A stretch of DNA of 64,000 nt from Xanthomonas cucurbitae (GTDB taxonomy: Bacteria; Pseudomonadota; Gammaproteobacteria; Xanthomonadales; Xanthomonadaceae): NCBI RefSeq assembly GCF_002939885.1, contig NZ_MDED01000017.1, positions 1 to 64,000 on the forward strand, read 5' to 3'. Positions 19,262 through 27,685 of this stretch are shown here, piece after piece. The notes below the pieces were generated by a model, which saw only the letters and a list, made by a program, of their open reading frames with translations, did no database searches and was not told where the DNA came from. The position numbers were made by a program, and so were the translations under genes. Numbering within the stretch: position 1 is the stretch's first letter; every line of letters begins with the position of its first letter.

Positions 19262-20019
19262 GCCGGGGTGGTCTCCGTCGCCTGAAGGGCGATCTGGGCG
19301 CTGGTCAGGCCGAAGCGACGCTCGCGCCCGGCATAATCGTCCAGCGCCTGCTGCAGCACGCCGGCATCGAACTCCGGCCACAGGGTGTCGGTGAACCACA
19401 GCTCGGTATAGGCCATCTGCCACAGCAGGAAATTGCTGATGCGGGTGTCGCCACCGGTGCGGATGAACAGGTCCGGGGCCGGCAGGTCGGCCAGGGCGAC
19501 CCGGCTGGCGAGCAGGGCCTCGTCGATCTGCTGCGGTTGCAGCCGGCCGGCTGCGACCTCTTCGGCCAGCGCACGCGCAGCCTGCGCAATGTCCTGGCGG
19601 CCGCCGTAGCTGGCCGCGATGCTCAGCACCAGCCGCGCATTGGCGGCGGTGAGGCGTTCGGCGGCGGCCATGCGCTCACGCAACGGCGCGGCGAAGCGGT
19701 CGCGCTCGCCAATGAAACGCACCTGCACGCCGCGCCGCTGCAGTTCTTCGACCTCGCGGTCCAGTGCATGCAGGAACAGCTTCATCAGTGCATCCACCTC
19801 TTCCTGCGGGCGGCCCCAGTTTTCACTGGAGAACGCGAACAGGGTCAGTGCGCCGACGCCTTTTTCCAGGCAGAAATCGATGGTGCGATTGACCGCCCGC
19901 GCACCGGCGCGATGGCCGATCATGCGCGGACGGCGGCGGCGCTGCGCCCAACGCCCATTGCCATCCATGATGATGGCAAGGTGGCGCGGCACCGCGTCGT
20001 TGGAGGGGGCTGGATGCAT
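19258..20019 (-). CDS. uppS: Undecaprenyl diphosphate synthase
   Basis: 253 residues from the ATG. A GTG at 20034 would add five residues and sits 2 bp after frr, so it is a possible start too. It extends farnesyl diphosphate to C55-PP, the lipid carrier for peptidoglycan and O-antigen. The catalytic region [16 protein letters not shown] (Asp), [13 protein letters not shown] and the C-terminal [18 protein letters not shown] with [13 protein letters not shown] are all intact. Confidence 0.96.
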   Translation of the reverse strand: MHPAPSNDAVPRHLAIIMDGNGRWAQRRRRPRMIGHRAGARAVNRTIDFCLEKGVGALTLFAFSSENWGRPQEEVDALMKLFLHALDREVEELQRRGVQVRFIGERDRFAAPLRERMAAAERLTAANARLVLSIAASYGGRQDIAQAARALAEEVAAGRLQPQQIDEALLASRVALADLPAPDLFIRTGGDTRISNFLLWQMAYTELWFTDTLWPEFDAGVLQQALDDYAGRERRFGLTSAQIALQATETTPA

Positions 20020-20036
20020 GGCAGGCAATGCCACGA

Positions 20037-20594
20037 TCAGACCGTCATCAATTCCTGTTCCTTGCCCTTGACGACCTCATCCACATCCTTGATGGCCTTG
20101 TCGGTGAGCTTCTGGATGTCGTCTTCGGCGCTGCGCGCCTCGTCTTCGGTGACAGCCTTGTCCTTGAGCAGATCCTTGACCTGCTGGTTGGCATCGCGAC
20201 GGATGTTGCGGATGGCCACCTTGCTGTCTTCGCCTTCACCGTGCACGGCCTTGCTGAGCTCCTTGCGGCGCTCCTCGGTCAGCGGCGGCAGGTTGAGCCG
20301 GATCACGGTGCCCACCACGGTCGGGGTCAGGCCCAGATCCGAGGCGTAGATGGCCTTTTCCACGTCCTTGATCATGCCTTTGTCGAACAGGCTGATGACC
20401 AGCGAGCGGCCTTCGGAGACGCTGATGCTGGCGACCTGGTTGAGGGGCGTATCGGCACCGTAGGCCTTGACCTTGATGCCATCCAGCAGCGCCGGCGATG
20501 CACGGCCGGTACGCACGGTGGTCAGGGAATGGCGCAGAGCATCGATGCTCTTGGTCATGCGCGTCTGCGCGTCTTGTTTGATCTGGGTGAGCAT
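20037..20594 (-). CDS. frr: Ribosome recycling factor
   Basis: 185 residues, the usual length. With EF-G it splits post-termination ribosomes. The three-helix-bundle domain starts with [34 protein letters not shown]-type residues, [14 protein letters not shown] and [15 protein letters not shown] are diagnostic. Co-directional with pyrH, separated by 184 bp that contain a GATTCCC repeat copy. Confidence 0.97.
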   Translation of the reverse strand: MLTQIKQDAQTRMTKSIDALRHSLTTVRTGRASPALLDGIKVKAYGADTPLNQVASISVSEGRSLVISLFDKGMIKDVEKAIYASDLGLTPTVVGTVIRLNLPPLTEERRKELSKAVHGEGEDSKVAIRNIRRDANQQVKDLLKDKAVTEDEARSAEDDIQKLTDKAIKDVDEVVKGKEQELMTV

Positions 20595-20757
20595 CGCCGG
20601 AATCCGTGTGGAGCTGAATCCGCGGATTATAGCCGGGACTGGGGTTTCCCGACTCGCGCGTGGTCAGGACCCGCGCAGCCGGTTCACTTGCAAGCGTCGC
20701 TTGCCGCTGGAGGCGCTCGACGGACAGGCATCAACGCAGGCGTCAGCACTGCGCTCT

Positions 20758-20777
20758 AACGATTCCCGATTCCCGGC
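20758..20777. repeat. GATTCCC heptamer copy between frr and pyrH
   Basis: Two adjacent GATTCCC units. The nearest possible partner (around 20633-20656) is strongly degenerate, so this may be a decayed member of the inverted-pair family. Confidence 0.6.
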
Positions 20778-20778
20778 C

Positions 20779-21501
20779 TCAGCTACGGCCCTGCACCAAC
20801 GTGCCGATCTGCTCGCCGCGCAGGATGCGCAGCAGCACGCCGGGCTCGCTCATGCCGAAGATGCGCAGCGGCAGGTCGCTATCGCGTGCCAGCGCGAAGG
20901 CGGCGGTGTCCATCACTTCCAGGCCCTGCAGGATGACTTCGTCGTAGGTCAGGCTGTCGTAGCGCACCGCGTCGCTGTGCTTCTTGGGGTCCTTGTCGTA
21001 CACGCCATCGACCTTGGTTGCCTTCAGCAGCAGGTCGGCACCGATCTCGATCGCACGCAGCGCGGCGCCCGAATCGGTGGTGAAGAACGGATTGCCGGTG
21101 CCGGCGGCGAAGATCGCGATGCGGCCTTTTTCCAGATGACGCATGGCGCGGCGACGGATGAAGTCCTCGCAGACATCGTTGATCTTGATCGCGCTCATCA
21201 CGCGCACCTTGGCGCCGAGCTTTTCCAGCGCATCCTGCATGGCCAGCGCGTTGATCACCGTGGCCAGCATGCCCATGTGATCGCCGGTGACGCGGTCCAT
21301 GCCGCTGGCGGCCAGGCCGGCGCCGCGGAAGATGTTGCCACCGCCGATGACCAGGGCCACCTGTGCGCCGGCCTGCTGGGCTTCGATCACTTCCAGCGCG
21401 AGCCGATTGATGACCTTGGGATCGATGCCGTAGTCCCCGTCTCCCATCAGCGCCTCCCCGGATAGTTTGAGAAGAATGCGGCGATAGGAAAGCTCAGACA
21501 T
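20779..21501 (-). CDS. pyrH: UMP kinase
   Basis: 240 residues. It phosphorylates UMP to UDP, and the hexameric bacterial enzyme is regulated by UTP/GTP. The amino-acid-kinase motifs are clear: [47 protein letters not shown] and [16 protein letters not shown]. The start at 21501 (MSELSYRR) is favoured over longer frames because the residues before it are not family-like. It lies 100 bp downstream of the HDOD-GGDEF gene. Confidence 0.97.
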   Translation of the reverse strand: MSELSYRRILLKLSGEALMGDGDYGIDPKVINRLALEVIEAQQAGAQVALVIGGGNIFRGAGLAASGMDRVTGDHMGMLATVINALAMQDALEKLGAKVRVMSAIKINDVCEDFIRRRAMRHLEKGRIAIFAAGTGNPFFTTDSGAALRAIEIGADLLLKATKVDGVYDKDPKKHSDAVRYDSLTYDEVILQGLEVMDTAAFALARDSDLPLRIFGMSEPGVLLRILRGEQIGTLVQGRS

Positions 21502-21601
21502 GGGAGACCTCGGGGGTGGGGGACGGCAAACGCCGGCAATTCTAGCGGAAGCCTGCCACCGGGGCGTGCTAAAAGTTCCTCTGGCCTGGGTCGAGGTGCC
21601 G

Positions 21602-23119
21602 TCAATGCGCCCGAGGGCCTGGCGGGGTGGGCACCTCGGTCGCATCGTAGGTGCTCACGCGGTTGCGGCCGCGGTGCTTGGAGCGGTACAGCGTGCTGTC
21701 GGCAGCCTGCAGCAGATGATCGATGCTGTCGAACTGACGTTCGACGCCGCCATGCGTGGCCAGGCCGGCCGAGAACGTGATGTGCAGCGGGCCGCCCTGC
21801 AGCTGCGCCATCGGCGTGCGCGCGGTTTCGGCCAGGATGCGTTCGACCACCATCAAGGCCGCTTCGGCCGGCGTGTTGGGCAGGATCACCAGGAATTCCT
21901 CGCCGCCGTAGCGTGCCACCAGATCGCTGGCGCGCACCATGCGCTGCAATGTCTGCGCGAAGTTGCGCAGCACCTTGTCGCCCACCAGGTGGCCATGCGC
22001 ATCGTTGATGCGCTTGAAATTGTCCAGGTCGATGAAGGCGATCGACAGTGGCCAGCCCTGCCGCGAGGCCAGGTCGAACTCATGCGCCAGCGCGGTGCCG
22101 AGCTGGTGCCGGTTGAATACGCCGGTGAGTGCATCGCGGCTGGCCTGTTCGGCCAGGTGGCGCATGCGGTTTTCCGATTCGTCGGCATGCCGGCGTGCCT
22201 CGGCTACTTCCTGCAACTCGCGCAGGTTGCGCAGCATCGCCAGTTCGCGTGCCTGTTCGAAAATCATCTGGACGTGCTCGGGCTGCGGCACGCGGATGTC
22301 GAACAGGGCCTCCAGTTCTGGAAGCGATTCGGCAATGCGTTCGATCACCTTTTCGAAGCGTTCGGCGTCCAGGTGCAGCACGTCCTGCGCCTGCCGCTGC
22401 GCGCACTCGGTCGCGGCGGCGGCGCTGGCCGACAGCCAGATGTCGGCCAGGCGCCCGGACAGCGCCACGCACGCCATGAACGGTTCCAGGCTGGCTGGAT
22501 CTTCCTCGCTCTGTGCGATCGCATTCTGCAAATAGGGTGGCAGTTGCCACTGGTGCGCCAGCCAGGCACCCACATCGGCATGCGTGGTGCCCAGGTGTTG
22601 GCGTTCGGCGTCCAGCAGCGCGGTGTTGTCGGTCGCGTGCTCGAACAGCTGCGCATACGTGTCCGGCGCGCCCTGCAGCAGTGCCAGCGTGCCGATGTCC
22701 TGCAGCAGCCCGGCCAGCATCAGTTCTTCCGGCTTGCGGATGCCGTAGGCCTGGCCCAACACACGGCTGGCCAGCGCGCACAGGCCGGCACGACGCCAGA
22801 CGCGCTCGTGCTGGGGGGCGAAGGTGCTGCGCAGGCCATGCACCATCGAAAACCCCAATGCCAGGCTCAAGGTGGCGTTGAGTCCGAGCATGGTCAATGC
22901 CTGACCCAGGTTGTCGACGCGGCGGCGACTGGCGTAGAGCGGCGAATTGGCCACGCGCAGCATGCGCGCGCTCAGGGCCATGTCCATGCCGATGACGTCG
23001 GCGGCGGTGGCCATGTCCACGTCCGGATCCTGTGCCAGCTCGATGATGCGCAGTGCGATCCCGGGCGGGGAGGGGAGGTTGCGGCAGTAGAGCAGGGCGG
23101 CCTGGAGATCTGGTTGCAT
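21602..23119 (-). CDS. HDOD domain - diguanylate cyclase protein
   Basis: 505 residues. The N-terminal half (about 5-215) is an HDOD domain ([37 protein letters not shown]), a degenerate HD fold used in signalling outputs. A coiled linker (about 285-335) leads to a C-terminal GGDEF domain with an intact active site GGEEF at 405-409. The product-inhibition I-site RASD lies at 396-399, exactly five residues before. It should therefore make c-di-GMP from two GTP with feedback control. No signal peptide or membrane span is seen, so it is cytosolic. It interrupts the usual tsf-pyrH pair. Confidence 0.9.
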   Translation of the reverse strand: MQPDLQAALLYCRNLPSPPGIALRIIELAQDPDVDMATAADVIGMDMALSARMLRVANSPLYASRRRVDNLGQALTMLGLNATLSLALGFSMVHGLRSTFAPQHERVWRRAGLCALASRVLGQAYGIRKPEELMLAGLLQDIGTLALLQGAPDTYAQLFEHATDNTALLDAERQHLGTTHADVGAWLAHQWQLPPYLQNAIAQSEEDPASLEPFMACVALSGRLADIWLSASAAAATECAQRQAQDVLHLDAERFEKVIERIAESLPELEALFDIRVPQPEHVQMIFEQARELAMLRNLRELQEVAEARRHADESENRMRHLAEQASRDALTGVFNRHQLGTALAHEFDLASRQGWPLSIAFIDLDNFKRINDAHGHLVGDKVLRNFAQTLQRMVRASDLVARYGGEEFLVILPNTPAEAALMVVERILAETARTPMAQLQGGPLHITFSAGLATHGGVERQFDSIDHLLQAADSTLYRSKHRGRNRVSTYDATEVPTPPGPRAH

Positions 23120-23345
23120 GTGTCATCGCCGACAGTGAGCGCCAGCATAGAGCGGCGTTCGGTAGGTAGGGCGCGCCATGCTCGGCAATCGTTGCGTTGC
23201 GTTGCATGTGCGCTGGGTGCTGAAAGCCTGGTCGGCGTCTGCAGGTAACGGCACCGGCGGGCACATCTGTAGCATCGGTGCCGTTGCCTATGTGGTGATT
23301 GTGCAGGATCGGCAGGGCATCGTTGGCGCACGCGCGCTGCAGGCA

Positions 23346-23375
23346 CAAAAAAGCCGCGGCATGCCGCGGCTTTTT
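23346..23375 (-). terminator. Strong bidirectional intrinsic terminator after tsf
   Basis: A perfect palindrome centred on 23361-23362 (AAGCCGCGGC / GCCGCGGCTT) flanked by A5 on one side and T5 on the other. It ends the rpsB-tsf transcript 17-46 nt past the tsf stop and separates it from the c-di-GMP gene and pyrH. Confidence 0.92.
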
Positions 23376-23391
23376 CTGCATGGTGTGACGA

Positions 23392-24270
23392 TCAGGCCAG
23401 GCCGGCCTGCTTCATCACTTCGGCGGCGTAGTCTTCCACCACCTTCTCGATGCCTTCGCCGACCGCCAGGCGCTGGAAGCCGACCACGTCGGCGCCGGCG
23501 GCCTTGACCGCCTGCTCGACGGTCTGGTCGGTGTTCAGCACGTACGGCTGGCCGTACAGGGTGACTTCGTTGACGATCTTGCTGATCTTGCCGCTGATGA
23601 TCTTTTCCAGGATGTCGGCCGGCTTGGCCTTGTCCTTGTCGGACATCTTGGCCAGCTCGATTTCCTTTTCCTTGGCGATGAACTCGGCCGGCACGTCGGA
23701 AGCCTTGACGTGCGGCGGGTTCATGGCGGCGATGTGCATGGCGATGCCGCGGGCCAGCTCGATGTCGCCACCCTTCAGCTCGACCAGCACGCCGATGCGG
23801 CCGCCGTGCACATAGGCGGCGACGTTGTTGGCGCTGTCGATCCGCACCAGGCGACGCACCTGCAGGTTCTCGCCGACCTTGGCGATGACCGCGGCGCGAC
23901 GCTCTTCGATGGTCTCGCCGCTGTCCAGCGTGACGCTCTTGAGCGCTTCGGCATCGGTCGCGCCCGAGTTCAGCGCGGCATTGGCCACCACCTCGGTGAA
24001 GGCCAGGAAGTTCTCGTCCTTGGCGACGAAATCGGTTTCGGAGTTGATTTCGACCAGCACGGCCTTGCCGCCGGTCTGTGCGCTGGCGATGCGGCCTTCG
24101 GCGGCAACGCGGTCAGCCTTCTTGTCGGCCTTGGCCAGGCCCGACTTGCGCAGCCATTCGGCAGCGGCGTCGATGTCGCCAGCGTTTTCGACGAGTGCCT
24201 TCTTGCACTCCATCATGCCGGCGCCGGTGCGCTCGCGCAGTTCCTTGACCAGGGAAGCAGTGATTTCCAC
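23392..24270 (-). CDS. tsf: Translation elongation factor Ts
   Basis: 292 residues, standard length. It is the guanine-nucleotide exchange factor for EF-Tu. The N-terminal EF-Tu contact [20 protein letters not shown], the core [13 protein letters not shown] and the dimerisation/C-terminal region are intact. Translation starts at GTG, 7 nt after a good GAGG ribosome site, giving [16 protein letters not shown]. Downstream of rpsB with a 168-bp gap that contains an 11-bp inverted repeat. Confidence 0.97.
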   Translation of the reverse strand: MEITASLVKELRERTGAGMMECKKALVENAGDIDAAAEWLRKSGLAKADKKADRVAAEGRIASAQTGGKAVLVEINSETDFVAKDENFLAFTEVVANAALNSGATDAEALKSVTLDSGETIEERRAAVIAKVGENLQVRRLVRIDSANNVAAYVHGGRIGVLVELKGGDIELARGIAMHIAAMNPPHVKASDVPAEFIAKEKEIELAKMSDKDKAKPADILEKIISGKISKIVNEVTLYGQPYVLNTDQTVEQAVKAAGADVVGFQRLAVGEGIEKVVEDYAAEVMKQAGLA

Positions 24271-24399
24271 GGGATTACCTCATTGGACGAATGCATGCGG
24301 CGGAGGTGTTTCCGCCAGTAGGAGACGGTGCAGCGTGCCGGCCGCCCCCACGGTGTCTTCGGTGGCCCGCACGGCAGGTCGCGAGGGATCCGCCGGGGC

Positions 24400-24427
24400 T
24401 GCGGCCGCACAGCATGGTGCGGCCGCA
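24400..24427. promoter_or_regulatory. Inverted repeat between rpsB and tsf
   Basis: A perfect 11-bp stem (TGCGGCCGCAC / GTGCGGCCGCA) with a 6-nt loop, 11-38 nt after the rpsB stop. There is no T-tract, so it more likely acts as an RNA-stability or partial attenuation element controlling the rpsB:tsf ratio than as a full terminator. Confidence 0.5.
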
Positions 24428-24438
24428 TTGCATACCGA

Positions 24439-25242
24439 TTACTCGGCAGCGGCGGCGTCGGCCTTCTTGTCGCCCTTCCTGGCCGGAGCGCGACGGCCCT
24501 TGCCTTCGTCGCCGGCGTCGGCCGAGAACTCTTCTTCGCGCACCGAAGCAGAGTTCGGCGCAGCGGCCTTGCCTTCCAGCACGGCATCGGCAGCGGCGCG
24601 TGCGTACAGCTGCACGGCGCGAATGGCGTCGTCATTGCCCGGGATGGCGTAGTCGACCAGGGCCGGATCGTAGTTGGTATCGACCACCGCGATCACCGGG
24701 ATGCCGAGCTTCTTGGCTTCCTTGATGGCGATGTCTTCATGGCCGATGTCGATCACGAAGATCGCGTCGGGCAGACGGTTCATTTCCTTGATGCCGCCCA
24801 GCGAGGCGTCCAGCTTCTCACGCTCGCGACGCAGGCCCAGCACTTCGTGCTTGACCAGCTTTTCGAAGGTGCCGTCGGTTTCGGCGGCTTCCAGTTCCTT
24901 CAGGCGGGCAACCGACTGCTTGACGGTACGGAAGTTGGTCAGCGTGCCGCCCAGCCAGCGCTGGGTCATGAACGGCATGTTGCAACGCTCGGCTTCTTCC
25001 TTGATGGACTCGCGCGCGCTGCGCTTGGTGCCCAGGAACAGCACGGTGCCGCGCTTCTGCGCGATCGAGGAGAGGAAGTTCATCGCGTCGTTGAAGAGCG
25101 GAACGGTCTTCTCGAGGTTGATGATGTGGATCTTGCCGCGCGCGCCGAAGATGTACGGCGCCATCTTGGGGTTCCAGTAGCGGGTCTGGTGGCCGAAATG
25201 GACGCCGGCTTCCAGCATCTGACGCATGGTGACCTGAGGCAT
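24439..25242 (-). CDS. rpsB: 30S ribosomal protein S2
   Basis: 267 residues. It binds late to the small subunit and anchors S1. [44 protein letters not shown] and [20 protein letters not shown] are diagnostic. The C-terminal 30 residues are a lysine/alanine tail ([18 protein letters not shown]). The start at 25242 has a GGAG ribosome site. Upstream is a consensus-like promoter with an unusually long leader (about 240 nt). Confidence 0.98.
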   Translation of the reverse strand: MPQVTMRQMLEAGVHFGHQTRYWNPKMAPYIFGARGKIHIINLEKTVPLFNDAMNFLSSIAQKRGTVLFLGTKRSARESIKEEAERCNMPFMTQRWLGGTLTNFRTVKQSVARLKELEAAETDGTFEKLVKHEVLGLRREREKLDASLGGIKEMNRLPDAIFVIDIGHEDIAIKEAKKLGIPVIAVVDTNYDPALVDYAIPGNDDAIRAVQLYARAAADAVLEGKAAAPNSASVREEEFSADAGDEGKGRRAPARKGDKKADAAAAE

Positions 25243-25485
25243 TGAAAAAACTCCTGATAGCGGAATCGCCGTGCGCGGCTTGTTGTTGAAAAGTCCGCGC
25301 ATGGATGTGCGGGCTGTTGCGAGGGACTCGCGTCAAAGCGCACAAGATTCCGGGGTTGGGCTTCCCTGTTGCCTCCGCGACGAACCCTGTGTGAGGGCAC
25401 CCCGGCACGGATGGCGGCAGCAGGTGTGGATTCGTCGGTGACGCCCGACGTGGGCGGCGTGAAACGTCGGAAGACGCAAAACAGC
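25243..25485 (-). promoter_or_regulatory. Long 5' leader of rpsB
   Basis: About 240 nt lie between the predicted transcription start and the rpsB ATG, with no conserved reading frame. In gammaproteobacteria the rpsB leader is a known site of S2 autoregulation. A structured S2-binding leader is therefore likely here, though I have not folded it. Confidence 0.45.
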
Positions 25486-25491
25486 CGGCGG

Positions 25492-25520
25492 AGTATAGCC
25501 AGGACGCTGCAGCGATGCAA
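25492..25520 (-). promoter_or_regulatory. Sigma-70 promoter of rpsB-tsf
   Basis: TTGCAT - 17 nt - TATACT on the minus strand, four of six and five of six matches to consensus with optimal spacing. It faces rpsB and lies just past the stop of the pilus chaperone gene. Confidence 0.8.
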
Positions 25521-25551
25521 TTGCGCGCCGGCGGCTGGCCTGAGCGCCCGT

Positions 25552-26265
25552 TTAGGGCTCCTGGGCGAGCGTGGTCTCGATGTCGCTGTTGATACGGGCC
25601 ACCACGCGGCCGCCACCGGTCGGCAGGTTGGCCGGCAGGGCCCATTGGCGGGTCTGGCCGGGCAGGATGTAGCCGGCCAGGCTGTCGCGGATGCTGCGCC
25701 GGGCGCCGTCGGCATCGATGTAGGCCAGGTCGGCCAGCCGTGCATGGCGCAGCCCGGCGTTGTGCACGCGCAGCGCGCGGTCCAGACCATGCCTGGAAAC
25801 GGTGGCCCGCAGCGAGGGGGACGGGTCGCCCGCCTCGCTGGGCAGGGCGAACACCGGTGTGGAATAGCGCAGCAGCGGGGTCTCGTCGCTGCCGGCCTGC
25901 TGGGTCACCACCAGCCGATAGCTGTCTTCGGTCTGTGCGGGACCGGGGCCTAGCCGGACCACCCGCAGCAACTGTCGGCCCTGTGGGGCGATTTCGAACT
26001 CGCTGGGGCTGACGGTGGCGTTGGTGGCCGGCTCCAGCAGCTCGCGCTCCCCCTGCTGGCGCCAGCGGTAGAGCCTGGCACTGGCACGCCACGGCAGGGT
26101 CGCCTGGTTGTACAGCCAGACCGCGGTCTGGTCGCCATCGGCCGGAATGTAGGCGGTGGTCGGCGCGATGGCGATCTCGGCCGCGGTCGCCGCGACAGCA
26201 GCGACCAGGCAGGCCATCAGCAGGGCCAGGGTGGGCAGCAGCATCCAGCGTGGTGCGGCGACCAT
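25552..26265 (-). CDS. Periplasmic pilus chaperone (PapD-like), second copy
   Basis: 237 residues. A signal peptide (about 1-29, LLMACLVAAVAATAAE) precedes two Ig-like lobes of the PapD type: EIAIAPTTAYIPADGDQTAVWLYN, the G1-strand region LLRVVRLGPGPAQTEDSYRLVV, LLRYSTPVFALP, and the conserved basic anchor (R in TEDSYRLVV). It caps pilus subunits in the periplasm. Last gene of the Csu-type operon, starting 2 bp after the small subunit-like gene. It is only a distant relative of the other chaperone (30047-30817), so it probably serves a particular subunit. Confidence 0.88.
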   Translation of the reverse strand: MVAAPRWMLLPTLALLMACLVAAVAATAAEIAIAPTTAYIPADGDQTAVWLYNQATLPWRASARLYRWRQQGERELLEPATNATVSPSEFEIAPQGRQLLRVVRLGPGPAQTEDSYRLVVTQQAGSDETPLLRYSTPVFALPSEAGDPSPSLRATVSRHGLDRALRVHNAGLRHARLADLAYIDADGARRSIRDSLAGYILPGQTRQWALPANLPTGGGRVVARINSDIETTLAQEP

Positions 26266-26267
26266 GT

Positions 26268-26585
26268 TCAGAAGACGACGGTGGTGACGCGGGCGGCGTC
26301 GGCGGGAGCGGGACCGGCCAGGGCGCTGGCGTCCTGGCCGGCGGTGGCGATGGCCGCCGCCTCCGGGCTGGTGCTACGCGTCGGCAGTGCGATCGCCATC
26401 GGCGTGCCGCGCGAGCAATTGGCGCGGGGCGGCGTGGTGCGCAGTTCGCAGCCGCCGAGCAGGCGCAGGCCGACATGCAGGGTGGAGTTCTCCGACCCGC
26501 GGCTGCTGGCGGCGGCGTTGGCCACTGGCGCGGCGCAAACGAGGAAAGCCAGCATCAGGCGCTTCAGAAAGTTGATCGGCGTCAT
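26268..26585 (-). CDS. Small secreted protein, possible truncated spore-coat-U subunit
   Basis: 105 residues with a clear signal peptide (FLKRLMLAFLVCAAPVANA). The mature 80 residues contain GCELRTTPPRANCSRGTPMA and end RVTTVVF. Compare the full-length subunit's C-TALTPYNIAL and DTITATIVY: the paired cysteines and closing beta strand match, but the central part of the domain is missing. I read it as a minimal or degenerated SCPU subunit. An upstream frame adds residues, but the ATG at 26585 puts the signal peptide at the start. Its tight spacing to both neighbours suggests it is expressed. Confidence 0.6.
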   Translation of the reverse strand: MTPINFLKRLMLAFLVCAAPVANAAASSRGSENSTLHVGLRLLGGCELRTTPPRANCSRGTPMAIALPTRSTSPEAAAIATAGQDASALAGPAPADAARVTTVVF

Positions 26586-26650
26586 GAGGCAATCGTTTGC
26601 ATTGGAGTCGTTGAAAATAACGACGCCACCGCAGCGAACTTTATTAACTG

Positions 26651-27685
26651 TCAATAAGTGATCGAGACGGTCACCGTGTCGCTGTAGGCGCCGGCGATCG
26701 GCAGTTGAGGCGCAGGCGCGCGGCCATACACGGTCACCGTCTGGGCCAGGCCGTCGCCGGTGCCGGCCAGGGTGTCGATCCCGATCGTGGTACCCCAGCG
26801 ATTGTTGCGCCCGGCATCGCGATAGAGCTCGTAGGTGATGTAGTCGGCGCTGCTGGCGTGGCGCATGCGGCGGCTGACGCCGTTGGCATGGCTGCCGAGA
26901 TCCAGGCCGATGTTCCAGGCGGTGCGGTTGGTGCAGGACAGGCTGATGGTGGAGCTGCGGTCGATCGCGTTCTCGATGCTGCCGGCGATGCTGCCGAAGT
27001 CCAGATCGGTGGTGACATAGGTATTGCAGCGCGCCGGGACGTTGGCCGAGGCGGTGAACGGAAAGGCGTTGCTGGCGGTCTTGGTGCCGCTGCTGGCGGT
27101 ATTGCAGTCGGTGGGCTGCTGGATGCCGCCGATGATGCTTTCGTTGTAGGCGTAGCGCAGCACCGTATCGGCGCCGCCGAAGGCGCTGGCGTGATTGCCC
27201 ACCGACAGGATCTGGTTGCCCGGAATGCGCCCGTAGAGCGTGACCGTGGTGGTTTGGGAGCCGCCGGTGATGATCGGGACCGGGTAGGCGAGGGTGAGAA
27301 GCATCGGCGATGGTGCGGCCGAGCCGGTAGCGCCCCAGATCTGGGAGCGTGCCGCGTCGCTGTAGATCTGGTAGCCCAGGCTGTCGCCGGTGGCATTGCT
27401 CATGCGGCGCGGGGTGTACACGCCAGCGCTGGCGCTACCCGGTCCCAGGTCCAGGCACAGCGACACCCGCGCGCTCCCCAGCACGCTGAGCGCGGCGGTG
27501 GCGCAGGACACATTGAAGCTGGCCACCCCATCGGTGGGGCCGTTGGCGGCCACGTTGCCGAATGCCAGCGGTGTGCCCAGCGTGACCGTGCAGACGGTGT
27601 CGGCCTGCGCAGGCGCACTTGGCGCCAGCCAGAGCGCGGCCAGGGTCAATGCCAGCAGCGCACGCCAGAGGCTGTGCACGGTCAT
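26651..27685 (-). CDS. Csu-type pilus tip subunit, two spore-coat-U domains
   Basis: 344 residues. A signal peptide (LLALTLAALWLAPSAPAQA) is followed by two SCPU domains. The first is about 30-165 (CTVTLGTPLAFGNVAANGPT, SLCLDLGPGSAS, YTPRRMSNATGDSLGYQIY). The second is about 215-344 (CNTYVTTDLDFGSIAGS, ISLSCTNRTAWNIGLDLG, RRMRHASSADYITYELY) and ends DTVTVSITY. The two-domain layout matches CsuE, the tip adhesin of archaic chaperone-usher pili. The start overlaps the usher stop (ATGA). Confidence 0.88.
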   Translation of the reverse strand: MTVHSLWRALLALTLAALWLAPSAPAQADTVCTVTLGTPLAFGNVAANGPTDGVASFNVSCATAALSVLGSARVSLCLDLGPGSASAGVYTPRRMSNATGDSLGYQIYSDAARSQIWGATGSAAPSPMLLTLAYPVPIITGGSQTTTVTLYGRIPGNQILSVGNHASAFGGADTVLRYAYNESIIGGIQQPTDCNTASSGTKTASNAFPFTASANVPARCNTYVTTDLDFGSIAGSIENAIDRSSTISLSCTNRTAWNIGLDLGSHANGVSRRMRHASSADYITYELYRDAGRNNRWGTTIGIDTLAGTGDGLAQTVTVYGRAPAPQLPIAGAYSDTVTVSITY

